The notes beneath the pieces were generated by a model, which did no database searches, had not been told where the DNA came from, and saw only the letters and a program-made list of their open reading frames with translations. Both the position numbers and the translations under genes were made by a program. A stretch of 64,000 nt of DNA from Siphonodentalium dalli (Eukaryota; Mollusca; Scaphopoda; Gadilida; Siphonodentaliidae), in the NCBI GenBank assembly GCA_032622095.1, contig CP136067.1, positions 199,044,052-199,108,051 on the forward strand. The letters run 5' to 3'. Shown piece after piece: positions 7,821-19,070 of the stretch. Within the stretch, counting starts at the first letter, position 1. Each line of letters opens with the position of its first letter.

Positions 7821-9326
7821 CATGCGGAAAGAGTCGGTCTCGGCACCGAGATAGTCAATCTTGTACCCGACCTTTCCCTGGGCGCTGGTGAGAAATCAAT
7901 ACTTAGGTATGGTCTAACCTTTGTTCCTACCCAACCCGATCTCAAAGAAACACCACATGTGGTTGAGACGGAGGATGGAACATTGGTTTTACCAGACTCT
8001 ATGTATGCCATGGAAATGAACGGCGGTCCAGCAAGCATGCAATTTAGGGAAGTAACAGCTATGGCTGATTTCTTTCGCAATTCGACAGGTTTAAAAGATC
8101 AATTTAAAGAACCTTCGATATGGACCCCCTCTGATCGCCAGATTGACCACTCCATTCCCGAGGTCGCTGGCTTAGTCAAAACCGACATCACAAATTTACC
8201 AAAATTTCACAACGAGGATAACCTCACTAAAGTTGAAAGAACTGCACTAAAAACTCTTCGCAGCAATAAAAACATTGTAATCAAACCTTGTGACAAAGGC
8301 AGCTCGCTCGTCATCATGTCTAAAGAAAATTACATTCTAGAAGCGACGCGCCAATTAAGCAACACTAAATATTACAAACCATTGGATGAGCCAATTTGGA
8401 AATCCAATGTTTTAAAATTCAATCTCATTCTCAAAAGCTTGCTGGACCAGGACGTTTTAAAGAAAAAACATGTTCAGTATCTAATTGCAAAACCTGAATC
8501 CAATAATAGGACATTTTATTTGCTACCTAAAATACATAAACCTTTGAGCTGTTGGACTAATCCATACACACCACCCGGACACCCCATCATTAGTGACGTG
8601 GGCTCGGAGTCGTACCACATTTCGGAGTTTATTGATTTCTATTTGAAACCAATTGCTACCCGCCATCCGAGCTATCTAAAAGACACGGAGGACTTCCTCA
8701 TTAAATTGTCGAAAATTGAAGTTCCATCTTCTGCTTACCTAATTAGTCTCGACGTGGAATCTATGTATACAAATATTGGAATCGATGCCGGATTAAAGTC
8801 AATTAAGAATGCATTTGATTTCCACCATGATTCTCATAGACCTGGAGATGAACTACTTCAATTATTAGAACTTTCTCTTAAAGGGAATGACTTTGAATTT
8901 AATGGACGATATTATTTACAGGTCTCCGTCTGCAGTATGTGCAAGAAGTTTAGTCCTAATTTTGCCTCAATTTTTGTTGCAGAGTGGGAGAAAGGCACCC
9001 TAGCCAAATCTGACAAACAACCATTAGCCTATTATAGATTCTTGGACGACATATTTATCATTTGGACTCATGGTCTGGATGAGTTTAGGGTGTTCCTGGA
9101 CATCTTGAACAGTCATGATGAATCAATCAAACTCAAAGAATCAATATCGCAAACCAGCATTGATTTCCTTGATTTAACAATATTTAAGGGCCCACAATTT
9201 ACATCATGCAACATTTTAGATACAAAACTTTTTACGAAACCAACGGACTCTCACCAGCTTCTTCATCGTAAATCTTTCCATCCGCCAAAACTTTTCAATG
9301 GATTGATTAAATCTCAAATCATTTGA
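7821..9326 (+). pseudogene. Penelope-type reverse transcriptase
   Basis: An open frame without a clear ATG, beginning upstream with GLTFVPTQPDL, a typical PLE N-terminal block. RT motifs in order: NIVIKPCDKGSSLVIM (around 8,270-8,320), FYLLPKIHKP, SLDVESMYTNI (around 8,745-8,777), then YYRFLDDIFIIW with the catalytic FLDD near 9,041-9,052, and FLDLTIFKG. The segment YLQVSVCSMCKKFSP departs from the usual glycine-rich form. The frame ends at TGA 9,324-9,326 right after GLIKSQII, where intact PLEs continue into the endonuclease linker, so this is a frameshift, not a natural end. Confidence 0.9.
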
Positions 9327-10162
9327 TACCACCGGAACTGCACGAATAGTAGCGACCTAAATCAAGCTTGTTCAGTGCTGTTCCAGGCTTTACGACCGCG
9401 CGGCTACTCTAGTAGATTACTGCGCCAAGTAAAGTCCGAAACTCTCAGAGAATTGGAAAATTACGCCATGACCTAACATCGACTGAGCCAACAAGGATAC
9501 GGCACAATCGGCCGGTGTTGGGTAATGGTTCAGCCTCGTTTTGTCACAAAAAACGATGTTACATCAATACAATGGGATATATCAATACTAGTAATACTTT
9601 CACCAGCGAACAAACACGCATATCGTATCAAATGCATAGCGAACTTAATTGTGATTCTAAAAATGTAATATACTTAATCACATGCAAAAAATGCCGTATA
9701 CAACATGTTGGACAAACAAAAACCTCTCTCAAAGTTAGAATGTCTAATCATCTTTCCAGTGTTCGCAAAAAACTCGACATGCAAATTTCCGATCATTTCA
9801 ACTCATCTAATCATGACATTAAATCCCATTTCAGCTTTCAGCCAATAGAACAGACACCAATTCTAGCCGACGAAGACCAAACCGATTCAATACGCCTAGA
9901 ACGCGAAAATCATTGGATGGGCGTACTTAAAACATATCTTCCGTTCGGACTTAACATTGACTACAAAGGTGTTTCTCGAAATTTCTTGTGCTTTCCTCTG
10001 ATCTACAATCGTAGAAATGTTGAAATCGCAAACATTTTCAGAAAAAACTTTGCATTATTAAACACTAAATTGACCGAGCATCTCGACAAACGGGTTATTA
10101 TTGCCTACAAAAAAAATCCCAGTTTGAGAGATATGCTCGTTCGATTTAGACTCAGACCTTGA
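9318..10162 (+). pseudogene. GIY-YIG endonuclease part of the PLE
   Basis: The linker (RGYSSRLLRQVKSE) follows the RT in another frame with a stop near 9,475. The frame open from about 9,515 carries the GIY-YIG domain: NVIYLITCKKC, QHVGQTKTSL with the catalytic Arg in KVRMSNHL, and the Glu block RLERENHWM, then LPFGLN. It ends at TGA 10,160-10,162. In PLEs this nuclease nicks the target for priming. The last 40 codons are duplicated at 5,003-5,120. Confidence 0.9.
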
Positions 10163-10338
10163 TTAACACGCAGTTCAATTAGCTTTTTAGCAATTTCAAC
10201 ATCACTATCCTTTGTTTGTGCTCAACACAATATTTTATGTCAATTTCCGACACAATCTAACAAAATTTAGCTAGTTCCATAGAAATAATTACATAAGAAA
10301 TCGGATAACCGACATGTGCCAGTGCTCTCCACACTTTC

Positions 10339-10348
<10 letters not shown>
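10163..10348 (+). repeat. PLE 3' non-coding tail
   Basis: Shares about 96% of positions by eye with 5,114-5,300. The terminal block gacatgtgccagtgctctcc (10,311-10,330) plus cacactttccaaatatat recurs at 17,154-17,191 on the far side of the tandem array. Confidence 0.85.

Positions 10349-10397
<49 letters not shown>
10349..10397. repeat. (AT)n microsatellite at the array's left edge
   Basis: AT dinucleotide run connecting the PLE tail to the first array unit (TTTATTTATTATGTC). Confidence 0.9.
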
Positions 10398-10562
10398 TTA
10401 TTATGTCAGAGCTATGGAGGCACGGACTCAGTATGAGTGTTCATTGCTTCATATTTGCGTGAACAAATTCTCATTTCTTATCGAAATGCCCATGTGTCGA
10501 TCGGAATGGTACATTGAGATGTTCCTCGAACCATATCAAGCTTGAAAACCGGTCCCGATTTT

Positions 10563-10653
10563 CACCCATGCCGGGGTTCGAACCCGCGCCAACCTCGTCT
10601 AGCCCAGACTGTGATGATCTTATCCACGACCTAACCACCTCGGCTACGGGGAC
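10563..10653 (-). ncRNA. tRNA-like (class II) sequence in each array unit; first copy shown
   Basis: On the minus strand: GTCCCCGTAGCCGAGGTGG (A box TAGCCGAGGTGG), an anticodon-like arm (GTGG...ATCAC), a variable-arm stem GTCT-GGGC-TAGAC as in Ser/Leu tRNAs, and a T arm with the exact B box GGTTCGAACCC. The acceptor stem pairs poorly (only about five of seven, with wobbles), so it is a tRNA-derived SINE head and not a functional tRNA gene. Other copies lie 162-252 bp after each listed unit start. An RNA polymerase III promoter is predicted from the boxes. Confidence 0.75.
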
Positions 10654-10704
10654 ATCCTTAAAAAGGAAGCCCTTTCACCGAGAGTTAGGAAGCGTATCAG
10701 TCTG

Positions 10705-10727
10705 AACATGGGTTCGAACCCACTACC
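10705..10727. promoter_or_regulatory. Second, palindromic B-box-like T arm in each unit
   Basis: Each unit also carries catgggttcgaacccac, whose core GGGTTCGAACCC is its own reverse complement, so it forms a T-arm-like hairpin and a B box on either strand. No convincing A box sits at the right distance. It could be a remnant of a second fused tRNA head. One example is given; it recurs about once per unit. Confidence 0.5.
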
Positions 10728-13700
10728 TTCGAAATTCTCGATATGCCATTCTGGAAACATATCAATGCACTTCCTCCGAAATTGCATCATTCTGTGACCA
10801 TACGATTACTGGTACTGGCGTATATATATTTATTATGTCAGAGCTATGGAGGCACGGACTCAGTATGAGTGTTCATTGCTTCATATTTGCGTGAACAAAT
10901 TCTCATTTCTTATCGAAATGGCCATGTGTCGATCGGAATGGTACATTGAGATGTTCCTCGAACCATATCAAGCTTGAAAACCGGTCCCGATTTTCACCCA
11001 TGCCGGGGTTCGAACCCGCGCCAACCTCGTCTAGCCCAGACTGTGATGATCTTATCCACGACCTAACCACCTCGGCTACGGGGACATCCTTAAAAAGGAA
11101 GCCCTTTCACCGAGAGTTAGGAAGCGTTCTGAACATGGGTTCGAACCCACTACCTTCGAAATTCTCGATATGCCATTCTGGAAACATATCAATGCACTTC
11201 CTCCGAAATTGCATCATTCTGTGACCATACGATTACTGGTACTGGCGTATATATATTTATTATGTCAGAGCTATGGAGGCACGGACTCAGTATGAGTGTT
11301 CATTGCTTCATATTTGCGTGAACAAATTCTCATTTCTTATCGAAATGGCCATGTGTCGATCGGAATGGTACATTGAGATGTTCCTCGAACCATATCAAGC
11401 TTGAAAACCGGTCCCGATTTTCACCCATGCCGGGGTTCGAACCCGAGCCAACCTCGTCTAGCCCAGACTGTGATGATCTTATCCACGACCTAACCACCTC
11501 GGCTACGGGGACATCCTTAAAAAGGAAGCCCTTTCACCGAGAGTTAGGAAGCGTATCAGTCTGAACATGGGTTCGAACCCACTACCTTCGAAATTCTCGA
11601 TATGCCATTCTGGAAACATATCAATGCACTTCCTCCGAAATTGCATCATTCTGTGACCATACGATTACTGGTACTGGCGTATATATATTTATTATGTCAG
11701 AGCTATGGAGGCACGGACTCAGTATGAGTGTTCATTGCTTCATATTTGCGTGAACAAATTCTCATTTCTTATCGAAATGGCCATGTGTCGATCGGAATGG
11801 TACATTGAGATGTTCCTCGAACCATATCAAGCTTGAAAACCGGTCCCGATTTTCACCCATGCCGGGGTTCGAACCCGCGCCAACCTCGTCTAGCCCAGAC
11901 TGTGATGATCTTATCCACGACCTAACCACCTCGGCTACGGGGACATCCTTAAAAAGGAAGCCCTTTCACCGAGAGTTAGGAAGCGTTCTGAACATGGGTT
12001 CGAACCCACTACCTTCGAAATTCTCGATATGCCATTCTGGAAACATATCAATGCACTTCCTCCGAAATTGCATCATTCTGTGACCATACGATTACTGGTA
12101 CTGGCGTATATATATTTATTATGTCAGAGCTATGGAGGCACGGACTCAGTATGAGTGTTCATTGCTTCATATTTGCGTGAACAAATTCTCATTTCTTATC
12201 GAAATGGCCATGTGTCGATCGGAATGGTACATTGAGATGTTCCTCGAACCATATCAAGCTTGAAAACCGGTCCCGATTTTCACCCATGCCGGGGTTCGAA
12301 CCCGCGCCAACCTCGTCTAGCCCAGACTGTGATGATCTTATCCACGACCTAACCACCTCGGCTACGGGGACATCCTTAAAAAGGAAGCCCTTTCACCGAG
12401 AGTTAGGAAGCGTATCAGTCTGAACATGGGTTCGAACCCACTACCTTCGAAATTCTCGATATGCCATTCTGGAAACATATCAATGCACTTCCTCCGAAAT
12501 TGCATCATTCTGTGACCATACGATTACTGGTACTGGCGTATATATATTTATTATGTCAGAGCTATGGAGGCACGGACTCAGTATGAGTGTTCATTGCTTC
12601 ATATTTGCGTGAACAAATTCTCATTTCTTATCGAAATGGCCATGTGTCGATCGGAATGGTACATTGAGATGTTACTCGAACCATATCAAGCTTGAAAACC
12701 GGTCCCGATTTTCACCCATGCCGGGGTTCGAACCCGCGCCAACCTCGTCTAGCCCAGACTGTGATGATCTTATCCACGACCTAACCACCTCGGCTACGGG
12801 GACATCCTTAAAAAGGAAGCCCTTTCACCGAGAGTTAGGAAGCGTTCTGAACATGGGTTCGAACCCACTACCTTCGAAATTCTCGATATGCCATTCTGGA
12901 AACATATCAATGCACTTCCTCTGAAATTGCATCATTCTGTGACCATACGATTACTGGTACTGGCGTATATATATTTATTATGTCAGAGCTATGGAGGCAC
13001 GGACTCAGTATGAGTGTTCATTGCTTCATATTTGCGTGAACAAATTCTCATTTCTTATCGAAATGGCCATGTGTCGATCGGAATGGTACATTGAGATGTT
13101 CCTCGAACCATATCAAGCTTGAAAACCGGTCCCGATTTTCACCCATGCCGGGGTTCGAACCCGCGCCAACCTCGTCTAGCCCAGACTGTGATGATCTTAT
13201 CCACGACCTAACCACCTCGGCTACGGGGACATCCTTAAAAAGGAAGCCCTTTCACCGAGAGTTAGGAAGCGTTCTGAACATGGGTTCGAACCCACTACCT
13301 TCGAAATTCTCGATATGCCATTCTGGAAACATATCAATGCACTTCCTCCGAAATTGCATCATTCTGTGACCATACGATTACTGGTACTGGCGTATATATA
13401 TTTATTATGTCAGAGCTATGGAGGCACGGACTCAGTATGAGTGTTCATTGCTTCATATTTGCGTGAACAAATTCTCATTTCTTATCGAAATGGCCATGTG
13501 TCGATCGGAATGGTACATTGAGATGTTCCTCGAACCATATCAAGCTTGAAAACCGGTCCCGATTTTCACCCATGCCGGGGTTCGAACCCGAGCCAACCTC
13601 GTCTAGCCCAGACTGTGATGATCTTATCCACGACCTAACCACCTCGGCTACGGGGACATCCTTAAAAAGGAAGCCCTTTCACCGAGAGTTAGGAAGCGTA

Positions 13701-16700
13701 TCAGTCTGAACATGGGTTCGAACCCACTACCTTCGAAATTCTCGATATGCCATTCTGGAAACATATCAATGCACTTCCTCCGAAATTGCATCATTCTGTG
13801 ACCATACGATTACTGGTACTGGCGTATATATATTTATTATGTCAGAGCTATGGAGGCACGGACTCAGTATGAGTGTTCATTGCTTCATATTTGCGTGAAC
13901 AAATTCTCATTTCTTATCGAAATGGCCATGTGTCGATCGGAATGGTACATTGAGATGTTCCTCGAACCATATCAAGCTTGAAAACCGGTCCCGATTTTCA
14001 CCCATGCCGGGGTTCGAACCCGCGCCAACCTCGTCTAGCCCAGACTGTGATGATCTTATCCACGACCTAACCACCTCGGCTACGGGGACATCCTTAAAAA
14101 GGAAGCCCTTTCACCGAGAGTTAGGAAGCGTTCTGAACATGGGTTCGAACCCACTACCTTCGAAATTCTCGATATGCCATTCTGGAAACATATCAATGCA
14201 CTTCCTCCGAAATTGCATCATTCTGTGACCATACGATTACTGGTACTGGCGTATATATATTTATTATGTCAGAGCTATGGAGGCACGGACTCAGTATGAG
14301 TGTTCATTGCTTCATATTTGCGTGAACAAATTATCATTTCTTATCGAAATGGCCATGTGTCGATCGGAATGGTACATTGAGATGTTCCTCGAACCATATC
14401 AAGCTTGAAAACCGGTCCCGATTTTCACCCATGCCGGGGTTCGAACCCGCGCCAACCTCGTCTAGCCCAGACTGTGATGATCTTATCCACGACCTAACCA
14501 CCTCGGCTACGGGGACATCCTTAAAAAGGAAGCCCTTTCACCGAGAGTTAGGAAGCGTATCAGTCTGAACATGGGTTCGAACCCACTACCTTCGAAATTC
14601 TCGATATGCCATTCTGGAAACATATCAATGCACTTCCTCCGAAATTGCATCATTCTGTGACCATACGATTACTGGTACTGGCGTATATATATTTATTATG
14701 TCAGAGCTATGGAGGCACGGACTCAGTATGAGTGTTCATTGCTTCATATTTGCGTGAACAAATTCTCATTTCTTATCGAAATGGCCATGTGTCGATCGGA
14801 ATGGTACATTGAGATGTTCCTCGAACCATATCAAGCTTGAAAACCGGTCCCGATTTTCACCCATGCCGGGGTTCGAACCCGCGCCAACCTCGTCTAGCCC
14901 AGACTGTGATGATCTTATCCACGACCTAACCACCTCGGCTACGGGGACATCCTTAAAAAGGAAGCCCTTTCACCGAGAGTTAGGAAGCGTTCTGAACATG
15001 GGTTCGAACCCACTACCTTCGAAATTCTCGATATGCCATTCTGGAAACATATCAATGCACTTCCTCCGAAATTGCATCATTCTGTGACCATACGATTACT
15101 GGTACTGGCGTATATATATTTATTATGTCAGAGCTATGGAGGCACGGACTCAGTATGAGTGTTCATTGCTTCATATTTGCGTGAACAAATTCTCATTTCT
15201 TATCGAAATGGCCATGTGTCGATCGGAATGGTACATTGAGATGTTCCTCGAACCATATCAAGCTTGAAAACCGGTCCCGATTTTCACCCATGCCGGGGTT
15301 CGAACCCGCGCCAACCTCGTCTAGCCCAGACTGTGATGATCTTATCCACGACCTAACCACCTCGGCTACGGGGACATCCTTAAAAAGGAAGCCCTTTCAC
15401 CGAGAGTTAGGAAGCGTATCAGTCTGAACATGGGTTCGAACCCACTACCTTCGAAATTCTCGATATGCCATTCTGGAAACATATCAATGCACTTCCTCCG
15501 AAATTGCATCATTCTGTGACCATACGATTACTGGTACTGGCGTATATATATTTATTATGTCAGAGCTATGGAGGCACGGACTCAGTATGAGTGTTCATTG
15601 CTTCATATTTGCGTGAACAAATTCTCATTTCTTATCGAAATGGCCATGTGTCGATCGGAATGGTACATTGAGATGTTCCTCGAACCATATCAAGCTTGAA
15701 AACCGGTCCCGATTTTCACCCATGCCGGGGTTCGAACCCGCGCCAACCTCGTCTAGCCCAGACTGTGATGATCTTATCCACGACCTAACCACCTCGGCTA
15801 CGGGGACATCCTTAAAAAGGAAGCCCTTTCACCGAGAGTTAGGAAGCGTTCTGAACATGGGTTCGAACCCACTACCTTCGAAATTCTCGATATGCCATTC
15901 TGGAAACATATCAATGCACTTCCTCCGAAATTGCATCATTCTGTGACCATACGATTACTGGTACTGGCGTATATATATTTATTATGTCAGAGCTATGGAG
16001 GCACGGACTCAGTATGAGTGTTCATTGCTTCATATTTGCGTGAACAAATTCTCATTTCTTATCGAAATGGCCATGTGTCGATCGGAATGGTACATTGAGA
16101 TGTTCCTCGAACCATATCAAGCTTGAAAACCGGTCCCGATTTTCACCCATGCCGGGGTTCGAACCCGCGCCAACCTCGTCTAGCCCAGACTGTGATGATC
16201 TTATCCACGACCTAACCACCTCGGCTACGGGGACATCCTTAAAAAGGAAGCCCTTTCACCGAGAGTTAGGAAGCGTATCAGTCTGAACATGGGTTCGAAC
16301 CCACTACCTTCGAAATTCTCGATATGCCATTCTGGAAACATATCAATGCACTTCCTCCGAAATTGCATCATTCTGTGACCATACGATTACTGGTACTGGC
16401 GTATATATATTTATTATGTCAGAGCTATGGAGGCACGGACTCAGTATGAGTGTTCATTGCTTCATATTTGCGTGAACAAATTCTCATTTCTTATCGAAAT
16501 GGCCATGTGTCGATCGGAATGGTACATTGAGATGTTCCTCGAACCATATCAAGCTTGAAAACCGGTCCCGATTTTCACCCATGCCGGGGTTCGAACCCGC
16601 GCCAACCTCGTCTAGCCCAGACTGTGATGATCTTATCCACGACCTAACCACCTCGGCTACGGGGACATCCTTAAAAAGGAAGCCCTTTCACCGAGAGTTA

Positions 16701-17153
16701 GGAAGCGTTCTGAACATGGGTTCGAACCCACTACCTTCGAAATTCTCGATATGCCATTCTGGAAACATATCAATGCACTTCCTCCGAAATTGCATCATTC
16801 TGTGACCATACGATTACTGGTACTGGCGTATATATATTTATTATGTCAGAGCTATGGAGGCACGGACTCAGTATGAGTGTTCATTGCTTCATATTTGCGT
16901 GAACAAATTCTCATTTCTTATCGAAATGGCCATGTGTCGATCGGAATGGTACATTGAGATGTTCCTCGAACCATATCAAGCTTGAAAACCGGTCCCGATT
17001 TTCACCCATGCCGGGGTTCGAACCCGCGCCAACCTCGTCTAGCCCAGACTGTGATGATCTTATCCACGACCTAACCACCTCGGCTACGGGGACATCCTTA
17101 AAAAGGAAGCCCTTTCACCGAGAGTTAGGAAGCGTATCAGTCTGAACATGACT

Positions 17154-17181
17154 GACATGTGCCAGTGCTCTCCACACTTTC

Positions 17182-17248
<67 letters not shown>
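17154..17248 (+). repeat. Duplicate PLE 3' terminus plus (AT)n, right edge of the array
   Basis: gacatgtgccagtgctctcc and cacactttccaaatatat repeat 10,311-10,348, followed by a roughly 60-bp AT run. The array is therefore bracketed by direct copies of the PLE end, not inserted cleanly beside it. The junction base run 'catgact' differs from the left copy's 'ataacc'. Confidence 0.9.
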
Positions 17249-17250
<2 letters not shown>

Positions 17251-18290
17251 CACGTAACTAAATATCATCACAGTCTCAGATAAATTTGGAAATATTGAAG
17301 TATACCAAAGGTATGTTTAAATCGTGAATTATGTGACCCGTACACCGATCACGTGATTATGCACAGTGATACAGCTGAAAATAATGAAATAGGCCCGTAA
17401 TTGAGGTGCTCGTTAACTACAATGTCGACTCGTGCTGATTGTCCATGCTTTAGGTTCGCCGGGTAGATGTCATTTAAGCTACCTAATTCGTGAAACAGGC
17501 TGGTCGCATGATCTGAGCCGATCGATGTGCCTCGGCTTCTTTGTGGCAATTCGTTCGTTGACTCGATCATCGTGTTTGTCAGGTGAATATAGATTGTCGC
17601 AATATTGTCTCCGCCCTGAACGAAATGCGCCAGGATTGTGGGCGATACCATCATCGAATTCCATACCATAGGAAGTAGCAGCTTTGACAGCTTTGTAAAC
17701 ACATATAGATTTCCAGGACAAGTCCGAATGTTCGCTTCGCGTCTTTATGAGTTTGAATCAAAACCTGTGACGCTTCCCATCTTTCACCACAAACGGAACT
17801 TTATAGTTATTTCTGAATACAATGCGTTGTGTGGTTTATAAGAATAAGGTATTTTAAGAATGTTTTACAATTTAATGAAGATACCGATCTCAGAAGACCA
17901 GTATAGTTGTAAATGTTTCCGTAAAGTGTTTCCGCCTGCCGCTGATCTCGCAGTTCAATGGATACAATAGTGGTGTAAAGATATCTACCAAGGATACATG
18001 AGGCTCTTTGGTAAGTGTATAGTATAACACATATCGTCCAGAATTGACAGGGTGGCAGGTAATTAATGCTTTATTCTCAGCCAATACTTGTATATATCGA
18101 ACATGAGAAAACAGTCAATTATATGTAATTACATGTTTATTTTCTGAAGTATTGAGCCATTTTAGAAGGTTATGAATACAAACAAATAATCATTTTCAAA
18201 TATTCAGATCTATAATACGTACTGTCTTATTCGATACTTTATAACAGGTAGAAGAAAAAATCAATCACAACCTCGTTTGACTGCTCTTTT
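17249..18290. other. No gene recognised
   Basis: A 117-codon minus frame (17,349-17,702) and an overlapping 80-codon minus frame (17,479-17,721) show no known motif. Splice signals were not convincing. Treated as non-coding. Confidence 0.4.
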
Positions 18291-18292
18291 TT

Positions 18293-19070
18293 TTGTGGAA
18301 AAATTTGTGGGAAACTTTAACCTCAAACATTGATGACACATAGCTAAATTTATACGTCGGTGTTAGCGTTGGTCCAACAGCAGCGCATAGGCAGGCAATT
18401 CTTCAAGGATTGGCCATTTATAAACGGACAATCCGTACCTAAAATGTTCGTTAATTAATGGACAATCCGACCACGCGTGGCACGCGAGCTTGAGATTGTC
18501 CAAGTGGACATGTATAGCTAATCCTGTATGTTAGCTTCATATTTAATATGAAGGGCAATAACTCTATACAGAATGTTAATTTACTAAATAACGGCGATTT
18601 GTATGAGAAGAAGTGTTTTTGACGAAATAACGGAGATATTTTAAGAATAGTTTTTGAAGAAATAACGGAAATATTCGAAGAAGTGTTTTTAAAGAGCGTA
18701 ACCCAAACCTCCCCCAAACCCACCCATCCAAGGGAAGAATTTGATTTATATTTCACAAGAGTTGATATGTTGTGGTGTTGCAAAATTCTCATACAAATCT
18801 CCGTTATTTAGTAAAGGTACATTCTTTATATAGTTATTACCCTTCAGATTTAATATGAAGCTAACATGCAGGATTATCTGTATATGTCGTGATTTAGTGG
18901 ACAATCCCAAGATCACGTGCCACGCGTGGTCGGATTGTCCATTAATTAACAATCATTTTAGGTACGGATTTGTGGAAAAATGTGTGGGAAACTTCAACCT
19001 CAAACATTGATGACACATAGCTAAATGTATAGGTCGGTGTGTTAGCGTTGGTCCACCAGCAGCGGATAGG
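18293..19070. repeat. Foldback element bracketed by ~100-bp direct repeats
   Basis: Inverted arms of about 180 bp at 18,429-18,609 and 18,788-18,970 (outer ends AATCCGTACC / GGTACGGATT; both include CCACGCGTGG) with a ~180-bp centre. Outside them, a direct repeat (tgtggaaaaat...gttagcgttggtcca) lies at 18,293-18,390 and 18,969-19,070, about 95% alike by eye. No ORF. Either a foldback transposon inside a duplicated segment or an element with unusually long flanking repeats. Confidence 0.8.

Larger units (their letters stand above)
7029..10348 (+). mobile_element. Penelope-like retroelement, near full length but frameshifted
   Basis: Contains in order the 5' module (hammerhead-like motif, 77-bp intron, basic leader), an SGNH-like frame, a Penelope-type reverse transcriptase and a GIY-YIG endonuclease, then a roughly 150-bp non-coding tail. 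The 5' edge coincides with the inferred start point of the first module (5,597). Several frameshifts separate the domains, so this copy is dead. The tail runs into an AT microsatellite and the tRNA-like array. Confidence 0.9.
10398..17150 (-). repeat. Higher-order tandem array of tRNA-derived SINE-like units (15 full plus one partial)
   Basis: Units start (ttatgtcaga) at 10401, 10833, 11260, 11692, 12119, 12551, 12978, 13405, 13837, 14264, 14696, 15123, 15555, 15982, 16414 and 16841. Two types alternate: A (432 bp, with ATCAG after 'agcgt') and B (427 bp, without it), giving an 859-bp higher-order repeat. The order is A B A' B A B* B A' B A B A B A B A(partial). A' (gagcc instead of gcgcc) occurs at units 3 and 8. 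B* (unit 6) has ttactcg for ttcctcg and a c-to-t change. Otherwise copies are almost identical, so amplification or homogenisation is recent. On the minus strand each unit holds a tRNA-like head, a unique body and an AT-rich tail. Plus-strand open frames of 63/92 codons repeat only because the DNA does. Confidence 0.97.

Noticed and set aside
10563-10653. A functional tRNA-Ser/Leu gene cluster
   Set aside because: The acceptor stem pairs poorly and the anticodon loop is irregular; a tRNA-derived SINE head fits better.
10514-17145. Sixteen repeated plus-strand reading frames of 63-92 codons (MRCSSNHIKLENRSRF...) as a tandem gene family
   Set aside because: They run antisense through a tRNA-like sequence and palindromic B boxes, switch length with a 5-bp indel, and have no upstream signals; the periodicity belongs to the DNA repeat.
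10398-17150. CRISPR-like or rDNA-like array
   Set aside because: Units are contiguous and nearly identical with no variable spacers, and show no rRNA similarity; the context is eukaryotic.
17349-17841. Possible minus-strand gene with 117- and 80-codon frames
   Set aside because: Overlapping frames, no domain motif, no splice signals that join them sensibly.
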